DNA of 64,000 nucleotides from JBHJGO01 sp050331715 (GTDB lineage: Bacteria > Cyanobacteriota > Cyanobacteriia > Cyanobacteriales > Microcoleaceae): the NCBI GenBank assembly GCA_050331715.1, contig JBHJGO010000149.1:1-64000 (forward strand). Reading direction: 5' to 3'. Shown piece by piece: positions 35,108 to 43,756 of this stretch; the stretch's first letter is position 1, and each line of letters starts with the position of its first letter. The notes under the pieces are model-generated. The model saw only the letters and a program-made list of their open reading frames with translations, was not told the origin of the DNA and did not search any database. A program made the translations under genes and the position numbers.

Positions 35108-37384
35108 ATGATAAACGAGTCTATCTACAGTGGTAATCCGGTACAGACGACGGACAGACCTACAGGCTTCGAGACTGTTGAGGCTGCCCAGAACTCCATT
35201 TACAACTTTTTTATAAAAGTTGCCAGTCACCAAGAGCCTCAAGTTGTTTTAACAGAATTTGAAGGGCTATTTTTTCATCTGAGTTGCACTGATGAAAATT
35301 CGAATATCTGTGACGCTCTGATTTATTTGATGGATGAAGGAGGTCAATCCACTTTCAATGCAACCTTTAAGCGTGTTTGCTACATTTTGATCAACAATTG
35401 GTACATCAGCCGACAGCAGCAGTTTACCCATCATCTTTTCCACCAGTTGGATCGCGAGCAAGCTGATGATAGCGTTTCACTCAATGCAAATGTTAATCGC
35501 CTGCGGAACTGGCTAATTGGGTTTCTGACCACGTCAGATTACGCCGAGATCAAGCAATGCGCTTTAACAGATCGGGGGAGTTGGAGCAGCCGCTACACTT
35601 CCTATTTACTCGTTCCACAGTTTAATGATCCAACCGTTTCTGAAGAACAGCAGGAGTTTGCCCGCAGTCTCTCTCAGCAACTTAAGGATAGATATAAGTT
35701 TGATCTGGCAATGTACATTGCTCGGTCTCAATCGTCCATTGCCACCGTTGATAAAGACGCTAACCCAACCCAGTTAGGGGATGAGGTTCTTAATCTAATC
35801 AAGCGGACAATTTCTACCCAGCGGCTTTCAAATTATAGAAAGCAAGCCCAGGAATTTTTAAAGGAGACCCAGAGATTAAAGTATTCAGAATTTAAGCAAC
35901 GATTGCCTGAATACCTGATGGTCAATGTCAGCAACCAACAACCCATTAAAGTTTTACGCGACAGGGTCAATACTTGCCTGAATTCTCTCTATAGCTTCCA
36001 GGATAATAATCCCTGTAACCGTGGTTTAACGCTACGAACCTGCAATCGCTTGGTCGGGATTATGATTACTGAGGATGGTAAAACACCGTCAGATGTTTTC
36101 AATGCTTTTATCGCCCGAAGTAATGCCCTGACTCTGGTGATTATTCTGTTGAAGGTTGTTCTGATTTCATCCTCTACCCGAACTCATTTAGAACTGTGTG
36201 TTTCTCAGGTGATTCAGTACTACGAAGATTTTGAAGAAGAGAGATGTAAGCCGCTGATTTACTTTTTAGAAGTATTCAATCTAGTCTTCACCATTTTTAC
36301 TGAGAATACCCAGTATGACCTGGTACGCGTCGGCGAAGAGGAAGCCTCCAATACGACGTTGCTGCCTGAACCGGAAACTTGTCGTCTGTTTGCCCAATCC
36401 AAAGGAATTGACTTGCGAGGCGCTGATCTGAAGGGAATTAATATCCGAAGCATTGACCTCCAAGGTTCAGATTTGCGAGACAGCGACTTGAGAGGGATTG
36501 ATTTGGTCGGAATTAACCTGAGATTAGCCAATCTAGCAGGAGCGAATCTGAGCGGGGTAGATTTGAATGAGGCCCAGCTCTCGATTGCCAACTTAAACCA
36601 GGCAAACTTGAATGAAACCAGTCTAATCGGTGCGGATCTGCGGCGGGCAGACTTACAAAGGGCCAATATTGCCCGCACCAATTTGGAGAGTGCCAAACTT
36701 GATCGGGCCGAAATGTACCAGGCCAATCTGAGTCATTCCAATTTGAGTGCTACCAGTCTGGAGCAGGCCAGTTTATATCAAGCCAATCTTTATCACTCCA
36801 CCCTGCATCGAGCTAATTTCAGACAGGCTGATCTGAGCGAAGCCAATCTGAGTTATGCCGATCTCAGAGGGGCTGATTTAGAAGGAGCGAATCTCACAGG
36901 AGCGAATTTGAGTGGGGCAGATTTGAGCAGTACAAATCTGAAGCACGCTAAGCTCCATCAAGCCAATCTGAGTAACGTCAATCTCTACCGCGCCGACCTG
37001 AGTCATGCTGACCTGGAGGAAGCCAGTTTGGTTGAGGCCAATCTGAACTGGACAAATCTCAGTCAGACAAACCTGCGTCGAGCCAATCTTGCTTCAGCAG
37101 TGCTGCGCCATGCCATTCTGACTGGGAGTGATCTGGAGTGGGCAGTTGTTCGTCATACTGACTTGACGCGGGCCAACCTTTCCCAGGCCAACTTGACCAG
37201 CACCAACCTGACGTGGGCACAGATCCGGCACACTGATTTGAGCAAAGCCCGTTTGATTGGCACGAATTTGAAAGACGCTAATTTATTTGGCAGTAACCTG
37301 ATCGAAGCAGACATCCAGGGGGCAAAATTTGGCAACAATTCCGGCCTGTCCGATCAGATGAAACAGGATTTGCAGCTAGATTAA
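35108..37384 (+). CDS. Large pentapeptide-repeat protein with helical N-terminal domain
   Basis: 758 residues from the ATG at 35108; a TTG at 35081 is the longer alternative. Residues 1-430 are a mostly helical, non-repetitive domain of unknown family (GLFFHLSCTDENSNICDALI, YEDFEEERCKPLIYFLEVFN). Residues about 440-750 are some 60 pentapeptides (IDLRGADLKGINIRSIDLQ, LSGADLSSTNLKHAKLHQA), ending in GAKFGNNSGLSDQMKQDL. There are no membrane or export signals. Known pentapeptide proteins mimic DNA shape or serve as scaffolds; nothing here decides between these. A similar but shorter repeat protein is encoded at 2671-3495. Confidence 0.88.
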   Translation: MINESIYSGNPVQTTDRPTGFETVEAAQNSIYNFFIKVASHQEPQVVLTEFEGLFFHLSCTDENSNICDALIYLMDEGGQSTFNATFKRVCYILINNWYISRQQQFTHHLFHQLDREQADDSVSLNANVNRLRNWLIGFLTTSDYAEIKQCALTDRGSWSSRYTSYLLVPQFNDPTVSEEQQEFARSLSQQLKDRYKFDLAMYIARSQSSIATVDKDANPTQLGDEVLNLIKRTISTQRLSNYRKQAQEFLKETQRLKYSEFKQRLPEYLMVNVSNQQPIKVLRDRVNTCLNSLYSFQDNNPCNRGLTLRTCNRLVGIMITEDGKTPSDVFNAFIARSNALTLVIILLKVVLISSSTRTHLELCVSQVIQYYEDFEEERCKPLIYFLEVFNLVFTIFTENTQYDLVRVGEEEASNTTLLPEPETCRLFAQSKGIDLRGADLKGINIRSIDLQGSDLRDSDLRGIDLVGINLRLANLAGANLSGVDLNEAQLSIANLNQANLNETSLIGADLRRADLQRANIARTNLESAKLDRAEMYQANLSHSNLSATSLEQASLYQANLYHSTLHRANFRQADLSEANLSYADLRGADLEGANLTGANLSGADLSSTNLKHAKLHQANLSNVNLYRADLSHADLEEASLVEANLNWTNLSQTNLRRANLASAVLRHAILTGSDLEWAVVRHTDLTRANLSQANLTSTNLTWAQIRHTDLSKARLIGTNLKDANLFGSNLIEADIQGAKFGNNSGLSDQMKQDLQLD

Positions 37385-37415
37385 TTGGATTAACTAGATT
37401 GAATTCACAGTGAGC

Positions 37416-38867
37416 CTAATAAGCCGCTTCCCAAACAGCATGGGCCACCGCAGGTTGATCGATATCACTGTGAGCACCTTGCGGCTCGTTGCCACCTCGA
37501 ATAAATTCGCTACCGTTCAGGTTATAGAACATGCCGGGTTCAAAGTTATAGGAGGTGTCAGGAGAACGCATTTTCATCTCAACGGCCTTGAATCCAGCTC
37601 CACCTTTGGCTCCAAATATCCCCACAGCACCATACTCAGGTAATGTCAATTCTGGCATAAATTCTGTGGAAAGAGCGTTAGCGCCCATGTCACTAGCAAA
37701 ACCAGCAAAATAATCCGCTAGGGGAACTGAACCCCCTTCGGCAGTAGAAACATCGGCAAAATTGATTGACCGGGTGACTAATCTTTCTGCACTAGCCGCC
37801 AGCGGATACCATTTGCCCAAAGCATCATCAAATCTAGATTGGGTAGTAATCATCACTCCCTGAACCTGCTGCGGAACACTGGCAAAATATCCTGCGACCC
37901 CCGGTTGAATCGGAATTTCTGGACAGTACGACCAATGGGACAATGCTCCCTGAAGCAGAGACAGGGAATGTACCGGACGAATCGGCGCAGAGGATAGCCC
38001 AGAACCTTGCAACATCCCAGAAACAAAAATGCAGCCGAAGCTATGGCCAATCAGATGAAATTTGACCTCTGGCGCAGCCACCTGCTGTAACTTTTGTAAT
38101 AACCGAAATCCTGCAACTTCACCAATCTGGCGGGCGCGATGTTTCATCTGCCAGAAAGATAGGGTTCTCAGGGGAGCTAGCAGCCCCCCCCAACTGAAGC
38201 CCGAAAAACTAAGCGCCTCCTGACGAGCCGCCGAATAGGTCTGATCTGGATTAAAGGATTCCCGATCCGCATCGGGAGCCGCTCCAATTCCATCACTGCC
38301 TAGAGTTGCTTCCTGATTCAGCGTGCGATAGGCAGTCTCAACCTCCAGCGGCAAATAGTCCGGGGCCAGATTGACCATCGCCGACTGAAAAATGACCTCT
38401 AACGCCTGATGCGCTGCAGGTGTGTCGGCAATCCGTTCTGCATATTGCTTTACCAGATGATTGACGGCTTGGTCAACCAGATTAACAGTGGAATCAATCG
38501 TTGTTGTTTTAGAGGGAACAGCCATGGCGCTGGAGGTCAGTTCGTATTCTCCCCAGGGCTGACTCGGCCAGTGCAACCCCACCAAGCAGGGAAAAAATCC
38601 GGGCCGAAGCTGGCGCATTTTCTCTAGATCAGCAGTCTGGGCCAGCATTGTTTGAATCCAATGGCTATACTGCCGACGGGCTGCTGGAATATCACTCAAC
38701 CAACCGTGGCTGATGAGGAAAATATCCGTAATCGGTTGTTGCTGTAGCTGCTGAAGAATTTGATCACTGGTCAACGGATTGGCACTATCAAACCGCTCAT
38801 TGCCAGACGCATCAAAGGCTACCAAATAGTACTTGAGATTGGTTCCAGGAATCGTTTCAATCGGCAT
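37416..38867 (-). CDS. Alpha/beta-hydrolase-like protein (putative serine esterase)
   Basis: 483 residues. The N-terminal lead PIETIPGTNLKYYLVAFDAS precedes DIFLISHGWLSDIPAARRQY, an oxyanion-type strand and turn. The nucleophile elbow is KFHLIGHSFGCIFVSGML, a GxSxG motif with Ser at about 277. The Asp and His partners cannot be assigned by eye. There is no signal peptide. The C-terminus contains PEYGAVGIFGAKGGAGFKAV and an NGSEFIRGGNEPQGAHSDID region with a possible catalytic His. It ends 32 bp from the convergent pentapeptide gene. The phosphatase gene begins upstream on the same strand, 18 bp away. Confidence 0.75.
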   Translation of the reverse strand: MPIETIPGTNLKYYLVAFDASGNERFDSANPLTSDQILQQLQQQPITDIFLISHGWLSDIPAARRQYSHWIQTMLAQTADLEKMRQLRPGFFPCLVGLHWPSQPWGEYELTSSAMAVPSKTTTIDSTVNLVDQAVNHLVKQYAERIADTPAAHQALEVIFQSAMVNLAPDYLPLEVETAYRTLNQEATLGSDGIGAAPDADRESFNPDQTYSAARQEALSFSGFSWGGLLAPLRTLSFWQMKHRARQIGEVAGFRLLQKLQQVAAPEVKFHLIGHSFGCIFVSGMLQGSGLSSAPIRPVHSLSLLQGALSHWSYCPEIPIQPGVAGYFASVPQQVQGVMITTQSRFDDALGKWYPLAASAERLVTRSINFADVSTAEGGSVPLADYFAGFASDMGANALSTEFMPELTLPEYGAVGIFGAKGGAGFKAVEMKMRSPDTSYNFEPGMFYNLNGSEFIRGGNEPQGAHSDIDQPAVAHAVWEAAY

Positions 38868-38885
38868 GGGAGTTGCGTGGGTTTG

Positions 38886-39722
38886 CTAGAGTTTTATCGG
38901 AGACCACCAAGCTCGCCGAGGGGGAGGTTGCGGCGGCTGAAACTGATCCGTGGCTTCCTCAAGGGACAGTGAACGGCTTTCAGGCCGAAGTACATTCACC
39001 TGATGAACCCAGCGATTAGTAAGATCAAGGGCCGTCAACCAACCACTTTTAGCATGGTAAGCTCCCGTATCAATATCTAACCATCCCTGTCCCCGAACCA
39101 GCGATCCAGGATCGATCCCGTCAAAGGTAAAAGTAATTGTATGACCGATAATGATTAACTTGTCGGCAAAAAAAGGCTTAGAAATATTGTGAAACTCTCG
39201 GCGAATCCAGCACATTTCAGCTTCGGTTTGCTCTGTCACGGGTCGATCTGGACGCATCCCCGCATGAACCAACCATACATCGCCCAAATCCAAATATGGT
39301 TTGAGCTTCCGCATCCACCGGAGATGTTCTCTGGGAATAATTCCCTCAGTCCTGTAGCTGTCAACTGTTTTATCACACCCGCTGTATAGCCAGGCATCCC
39401 ACGCCTGGTGGTTATGACCTTCTTCAGGTAGAGCCATCAACATCATCTGTTCATGATTGCCCATGATGCAGTGATAGGGGCTATTTTTCACAAATTCAAC
39501 CACTTGCGCACTATCTGGGCCTCGGTCAATTAAGTCCCCCAGAAAATAAACCTGATCCTGCTCCCCCGGAGCAACCTGATTCAGTAGTTCCATCAGCCCA
39601 CCATAATGGCCATGGACATCCCCAATCACAATTCGCCTTGGATGAAGTGAGCTAGCCGGACTAGATTCAGAACGCGCTGGCTCAAAAGTAATAGGTTCGG
39701 ACGTAATGGGTTCAGAATTCAT
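38886..39722 (-). CDS. Serine/threonine (PPP-family) metallophosphatase
   Basis: 278 residues. The PPP signature motifs are clear: VIGDVHGHYGGLMELL (GDxHG), YFLGDLIDRGPDSAQVV (GDxxDRG) and CIMGNHEQMML (GNHE), followed by a later metal His in IIIGHTITFTF. These build a two-metal site. Bacterial members dephosphorylate Ser, Thr or Tyr or nucleotides such as Ap4A. Residues 1-25 hold a short repeat (SEPITSEPITFEPARSE) of no known function. The start overlaps the DUF1995 stop as ATGA, so the two are translationally coupled. Confidence 0.9.
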   Translation of the reverse strand: MNSEPITSEPITFEPARSESSPASSLHPRRIVIGDVHGHYGGLMELLNQVAPGEQDQVYFLGDLIDRGPDSAQVVEFVKNSPYHCIMGNHEQMMLMALPEEGHNHQAWDAWLYSGCDKTVDSYRTEGIIPREHLRWMRKLKPYLDLGDVWLVHAGMRPDRPVTEQTEAEMCWIRREFHNISKPFFADKLIIIGHTITFTFDGIDPGSLVRGQGWLDIDTGAYHAKSGWLTALDLTNRWVHQVNVLRPESRSLSLEEATDQFQPPQPPPRRAWWSPIKL

Positions 39723-40483
39723 CGGCTCAGCGCCCTTAGAAAACTTTGCAATCCTGCCAGTACCCCTGGTTTTTGAATCGATTTCTGGGGTGAAGTAGAC
39801 TGGGGTAGATCTGAATCCGTTGCTACATTGATCAGGAGTTGTTCGATCTGTTCTGCATTTGGTTTTGTTGATTGCCCAGCAATCCGTTGGTACTCTCCGT
39901 CAATCTCCCGCCACAGGCCCCAATCTCCTGGATAGCTGCGAAACAGAGCCGCTGATCCTTCCAACGGCTTGAGGTAATAACAGGACTCAATCGTGCTGAT
40001 AAATCGCTCTCGCAGTTGCCGGGCCTTGTAGCCAATTCCCACAATCGCAATGTCCTCTAGTCGTGGGTTCAATAGGACGATGGGGCGACCATCAGCTAAC
40101 TGAGATAACTTCTCCACCTGTTCCACCTCGACAGGAGAAGGAGAGATCACCAGAAACCGATCGTCCGTTGAATCTAATCGCGTTTCAACAGAGGCCGGGT
40201 TAGTTCCTAAATCCGAAATTCTAAAGGGAACTTCGCCCCAGTCTCGCCGAGCCAGTGCTGCTGCTCCGGTATCTGGAAAGAAGACCTTAAGCTGAGTATC
40301 CGGTGCGGCTAGGGCAGGAATAAACTGTCGAGCGATCGCCTGGGCCTGAAGTTCAATTTCGGGAAAGACGAGTTCGACCTGGAGTAACGGGCAGCCATCT
40401 TCCAGGGCCGCAATCGTTGATTGTTTGGCTTGTTCAACGGCTTCTTCGATGCTTTTCGGCAAATCAGTGAGAGGAGGGGTCAT
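39719..40483 (-). CDS. DUF1995-domain protein (LPA3-like)
   Basis: 254 residues. Features resembling DUF1995 are the N-terminal SIEEAVEQAKQSTIAALEDG, LQVELVFPEIELQAQAIARQ and RPIVLLNPRLEDIAIVGIGY, and the aromatic end YYLKPLEGSAALFRSYPGDW. The plant member LPA3 assists photosystem II assembly in the chloroplast; cyanobacterial homologues are less studied. There are no membrane spans. It is the first gene of a leftward run: DUF1995, phosphatase (4-bp overlap), esterase-like. Confidence 0.85.
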   Translation of the reverse strand: MTPPLTDLPKSIEEAVEQAKQSTIAALEDGCPLLQVELVFPEIELQAQAIARQFIPALAAPDTQLKVFFPDTGAAALARRDWGEVPFRISDLGTNPASVETRLDSTDDRFLVISPSPVEVEQVEKLSQLADGRPIVLLNPRLEDIAIVGIGYKARQLRERFISTIESCYYLKPLEGSAALFRSYPGDWGLWREIDGEYQRIAGQSTKPNAEQIEQLLINVATDSDLPQSTSPQKSIQKPGVLAGLQSFLRALSR

Positions 40484-40848
40484 GGCACTCAGATCTCAGA
40501 CACCACACTGGAATGTCTGGGTTGTTTACATAGACCGTATTTTAGCGCTACTTCTGAGTATTTTTCCTCTACCCACCAGGGTCAGCTTTTGTTGAATCCA
40601 GGGGAACTCTAGTAGTTGATGTGCCAGTTTTCAGATTGACCGACCGGAAAAGGATGAAATTTGAATGTAGACCTAATCTGGGCCTGAACAATTAGCCCCA
40701 TTTTTAGTCTAAATTAAAGGCTTTTATTGACTAGAGGAGACATCCTCTCTAGGGCAAAGAAAACACGGTTTTCGTATCGCTATTTGACGAGCTTTTCGGT
40801 ACAAACACGTACAACTTAAGGACAAAAAACTACAAAAGGAGATCGATA
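40484..40848. other. 365-bp intergenic region upstream of the RTX-CAP gene
   Basis: It lies between divergent genes and should hold promoters for both. AAGGAG (40835-40840) sits about 8 bp before the ATG at 40849 and fixes that start. No gene, repeat or clear operator was seen in the rest. Confidence 0.5.
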
Positions 40849-41916
40849 ATGGTTCTAGTTCCTGATAATGAAATGGGCTTTTGGATCGGTGAGAACACCG
40901 CAGAATCCATTAGTTTATTCCCTGGCCAATTAGATGGTTATCCCTTGGGTGCATTAACCCTTGGAGGCAACGATACCGTCCAGGGCTCCAGCGATTCGGA
41001 ACTGGTGATAGGGAATCAAGGCAATGACCAACTCTTCGGCGGTGCAGGCGACGAGACATTATTTGGGGGAAAAGATAATGATTTGCTTAACGGAGAGGCG
41101 GACACTGATGTTCTCTTCGGAAATCTAGGCAATGACACCGTTCAAGGAGGTGATGGAGACGATAGCCTCTTTGGAGGGAGAGACAATGATGTTCTCTTCG
41201 GGGATGCGGGTAATGACACCATCTATGGAGATTTAGGCGCTGACACCTTGACCGGCGGTAACGGCAGTGATGTGTTTAGTGTGAGAAATGATAGTCAGGG
41301 GCCAGATGTAATTACTGACTTTCAGGATGGGGCTGATCTGATTTTGGTTCCAGACTTTGTTAATTCAGTTGATATCGGAACCAATAGTCTGAATCAAACG
41401 GTTGTCACCGTCACTGCGACTGGGGAAGTTCTAACGGTTCTAGAGGGCATTCACCCCGATCAGATGAGTGGCGCTGATTTTGCCCAAGCAATCACCGTGA
41501 ATCCTTCTGACGAGACCAACCCTGAAACTCAAGTCCTCAATCTGACAAATGCTTTCCGAGCTGAGAACGGTTTGCCGCCCCTCAGCCTAAATCCTCAACT
41601 GGCTATCGCGGCTGAAACCCACAGCAACAACATGGCACAGCAAGATTTCTTCAGTCATACGGGAGCAGACGGATCGAGTGCTGGCGATCGCGCCCAGGAT
41701 GCTGGATACAGCTCCTCCTTCGTCGGTGAAAATATTGCCGCAGGTTATAGCACACCCGAAGCAGTGGTTCAGGGTTGGATCGATAGCCAGGGACATCGGG
41801 AGAATCTGCTCAACCCCGATTATGAAGAGATTGGCATTGGTTACGTCCTGCTCGACAACGATACGGGCACAGTCAACTACAATCACTACTGGACTCAGGT
41901 CTTCGGAGCTAGCTAA
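40849..41916 (+). CDS. RTX-CAP exoprotein
   Basis: 355 residues. Residues 30-145 are RTX calcium-binding nonapeptides (LGGNDTVQGSSDSELVIG, NDQLFGGAGDETLFGGKDND, TIYGDLGADTLTGGNGSDVF) with the usual VITDFQDGADLILV ending. Residues 220-352 are a CAP (SCP/PR-1-like) domain: LTNAFRAENGLPPLSLNPQL, THSNNMAQQDFFSHTGADG, VGENIAAGYSTPEAVVQGWI, SQGHRENLLNPDYEEIGIGY, with the two His and two Glu of the CAP cavity. There is no N-terminal signal peptide. The RTX part is N-terminal here, the reverse of the usual order. Secretion is inferred from RTX; the CAP role is unknown. Confidence 0.9.
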   Translation: MVLVPDNEMGFWIGENTAESISLFPGQLDGYPLGALTLGGNDTVQGSSDSELVIGNQGNDQLFGGAGDETLFGGKDNDLLNGEADTDVLFGNLGNDTVQGGDGDDSLFGGRDNDVLFGDAGNDTIYGDLGADTLTGGNGSDVFSVRNDSQGPDVITDFQDGADLILVPDFVNSVDIGTNSLNQTVVTVTATGEVLTVLEGIHPDQMSGADFAQAITVNPSDETNPETQVLNLTNAFRAENGLPPLSLNPQLAIAAETHSNNMAQQDFFSHTGADGSSAGDRAQDAGYSSSFVGENIAAGYSTPEAVVQGWIDSQGHRENLLNPDYEEIGIGYVLLDNDTGTVNYNHYWTQVFGAS

Positions 41917-42062
41917 TCGTTGATAACGAACGAGAAGACTATCAATCTCGATATTGTGTGTATTGTCATTCCCGCCTTGGCACGGCTTACACGAATTGCT
42001 TAGGCAGGAATCCCGGCTGTTCCCTAACGCTACCTACGGGTTTAGACTTAACAAAAACTACT

Positions 42063-42086
42063 AGGGACGTTCTGTTGAACGTCCCT
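42063..42086 (-). terminator. Perfect 10-bp hairpin, leftward terminator
   Basis: AGGGACGTTC-TGTT-GAACGTCCCT; read leftward it is followed by AGTAGTTTTTGTT. It lies 35 bp past the stop of the leftward small membrane protein gene. Confidence 0.75.
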
Positions 42087-42120
42087 GATGCTCGGGAATA
42101 ATCCTTGGGAATAACCTAGA

Positions 42121-42423
42121 TTAACCCGCAGTTTGAGGAGCTTGCTGGCCAAGAATTTCAGGATATTCCGGCTCGGTCTCTTCAGCCGGAACAAACTCGA
42201 TATGATTTAGAAGAGTTGTAACAAAAGCAAACAGCAAGAACGGCAAGGATAGAACAACAATCAGACCCACGGCAGCCAGAGCAAAGATTTGGCGAGAGCT
42301 GCTCCAAAGGGCCAGAGCAGAGGCAAGGGTAACAAAAATGACAATCAGCCAAACCATAATCTGGCCATAGATATCTCCAAACGAGAGGGTGCAATTTACC
42401 CGATATTTTTGTAGTGTTTCCAT
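42121..42423 (-). CDS. Small two-span membrane protein
   Basis: 100 residues from the ATG at 42423; the longer frame upstream adds 15 residues. Two hydrophobic spans (MVWLIVIFVTLASALALWSS and IFALAAVGLIVVLSLPFLLF) are followed by FVTTLLNHIEFVPAEETEPE and an acidic, Pro-containing tail. No family recognised. A strong terminator follows. It lies 130 bp downstream of the CorA-like gene on the same strand, so the two may be co-transcribed. Confidence 0.7.
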   Translation of the reverse strand: METLQKYRVNCTLSFGDIYGQIMVWLIVIFVTLASALALWSSSRQIFALAAVGLIVVLSLPFLLFAFVTTLLNHIEFVPAEETEPEYPEILGQQAPQTAG

Positions 42424-42553
42424 AGTGACATTCCTTAACTTAATTTTGAAACTGTGACCTGCCGTCACACTATTAGATTTCTAGGTTAAAGGCTGATTTC
42501 AAGTTTGGGAAAGAATCTAAACACTTTAACAAGACTTTTTACAAAACTTATAA

Positions 42554-43306
42554 TTACTTTTTCTCAGAATTGGATAGGTTCGACCAGGAACCGGTCAAGA
42601 CCCAATTGCGAACGATAAATCCTGAAACAATCCCTAACAGCAACACGAACCAGAATAAATTTGCTGATCGTCCTTCCAGTCCATTGGTTAAATTCATACC
42701 AAAGGCGCAGGAAATCGCCGTTAGCGGAAAGAAGATAGCAGCTAGCAAGTTCAGCCGATGGGTTGCTCTGACGGATGCCAGGCTAAGCCGTGTTTGCTCT
42801 TCGGACTTCTTTGCAATCTCGAATTCTAGAGCATTCTTTGTATTCTGATAGAGCAAGTCGAGGCTCCGCTCAATTTCCCCAGCCCAATCTCGCAGATCAA
42901 TGATGTCTCGATCATCCGGAACCGCTTCTCTCGCAGCTTGCAAAGTGGCATAAAGATTTTTGGTCGCCCGTTGGAGGGGCGTGATCGTTTCCAAAATTTC
43001 AAAATAATCTTCAGAGATCTTTGCAGCTTGGTAGCTGTGGTTGAGTTTCTCTTCAGCAATACTATATTCCTTAATATGCTTGTTCAGCAGTTGGATGCCG
43101 ACGCCGCCCTTTCCTGCTTCCCATCGTCCATCGGGCCTACGCCAGAAAAAAGCACCTACCCGTTGGCGATCGCCGGACTGCGGCACTTTGTGAAGGATTA
43201 AAACTAGATGTCCTTCCGCCAACATTGCCCGTTGTTCTCCCGGACTGCGTTGACCGAATCGATCTCGGATGGTGTCTGGAATAGCCCAGGTTGAAGGAAG
43301 TTGCAT
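42554..43306 (-). CDS. CorA-like (2-TM-GxN) membrane protein
   Basis: 250 residues. The C-terminal 100 residues match the CorA transmembrane end: the helix KSEEQTRLSLASVRATHRLN, span 1 LLAAIFFPLTAISCAFGMNL with the GMN selectivity motif, the loop, and span 2 FWFVLLLGIVSGFIVRNWVL. The N-terminal 130 residues are shorter than, and unlike, the CorA funnel domain (GQRSPGEQRAMLAEGHLVLI, FFWRRPDGRWEAGKGG). Magnesium or other divalent transport is possible, but these compact GMN proteins are mostly uncharacterised. Confidence 0.8.
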   Translation of the reverse strand: MQLPSTWAIPDTIRDRFGQRSPGEQRAMLAEGHLVLILHKVPQSGDRQRVGAFFWRRPDGRWEAGKGGVGIQLLNKHIKEYSIAEEKLNHSYQAAKISEDYFEILETITPLQRATKNLYATLQAAREAVPDDRDIIDLRDWAGEIERSLDLLYQNTKNALEFEIAKKSEEQTRLSLASVRATHRLNLLAAIFFPLTAISCAFGMNLTNGLEGRSANLFWFVLLLGIVSGFIVRNWVLTGSWSNLSNSEKK

Positions 43307-43756
43307 CAGATTTTCTCCGCTTTATTACCCATTTTAGAATTGCCTTATACAGAGGTAGACACTGTGTAATGTTCCTACTCCGTCTAAGAGTGATACTCAT
43401 TATTCCTCATCAGGCAGAAATAGAAAAATTATGCATTTAAAGCTTCCTAAAGTAGAGATTTGACAGAGTTAATTTCTTCGAGTTATCATGTGTTATATCA
43501 GGCAAAGTCGTATTCAGTACAAAGGTTGCACTACATTAGTTTGAATACAAGCTCGAATACGAACCAGAACGCAAGCCTAGGTGCAAAATTGCGCCATTAT
43601 TTTCGCTCTACCGTGGTCGCAGTTTGATAGAGCCGTGTTATAGCAGAATTTTCTCAACATTTAGGGCTAAGTTACTCCATCAACAGTGATGGCATAATCA
43701 AAGTTTTGATTGATAATTTTTTGACCAACCAAAAGTAGGTAGGGGGTTATTTTTAT
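43307..43756. other. 450-bp intergenic region upstream of the TPR-glycosyltransferase gene
   Basis: AT-rich, with no supported gene in either direction. A run of related short words (GAATACAAGCTCGAATACGA, 43542-43561) is seen but no clear repeat unit. AGGGGG (43740-43745) lies 11 bp before the ATG at 43757 and could serve as a ribosome binding site. Confidence 0.45.
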
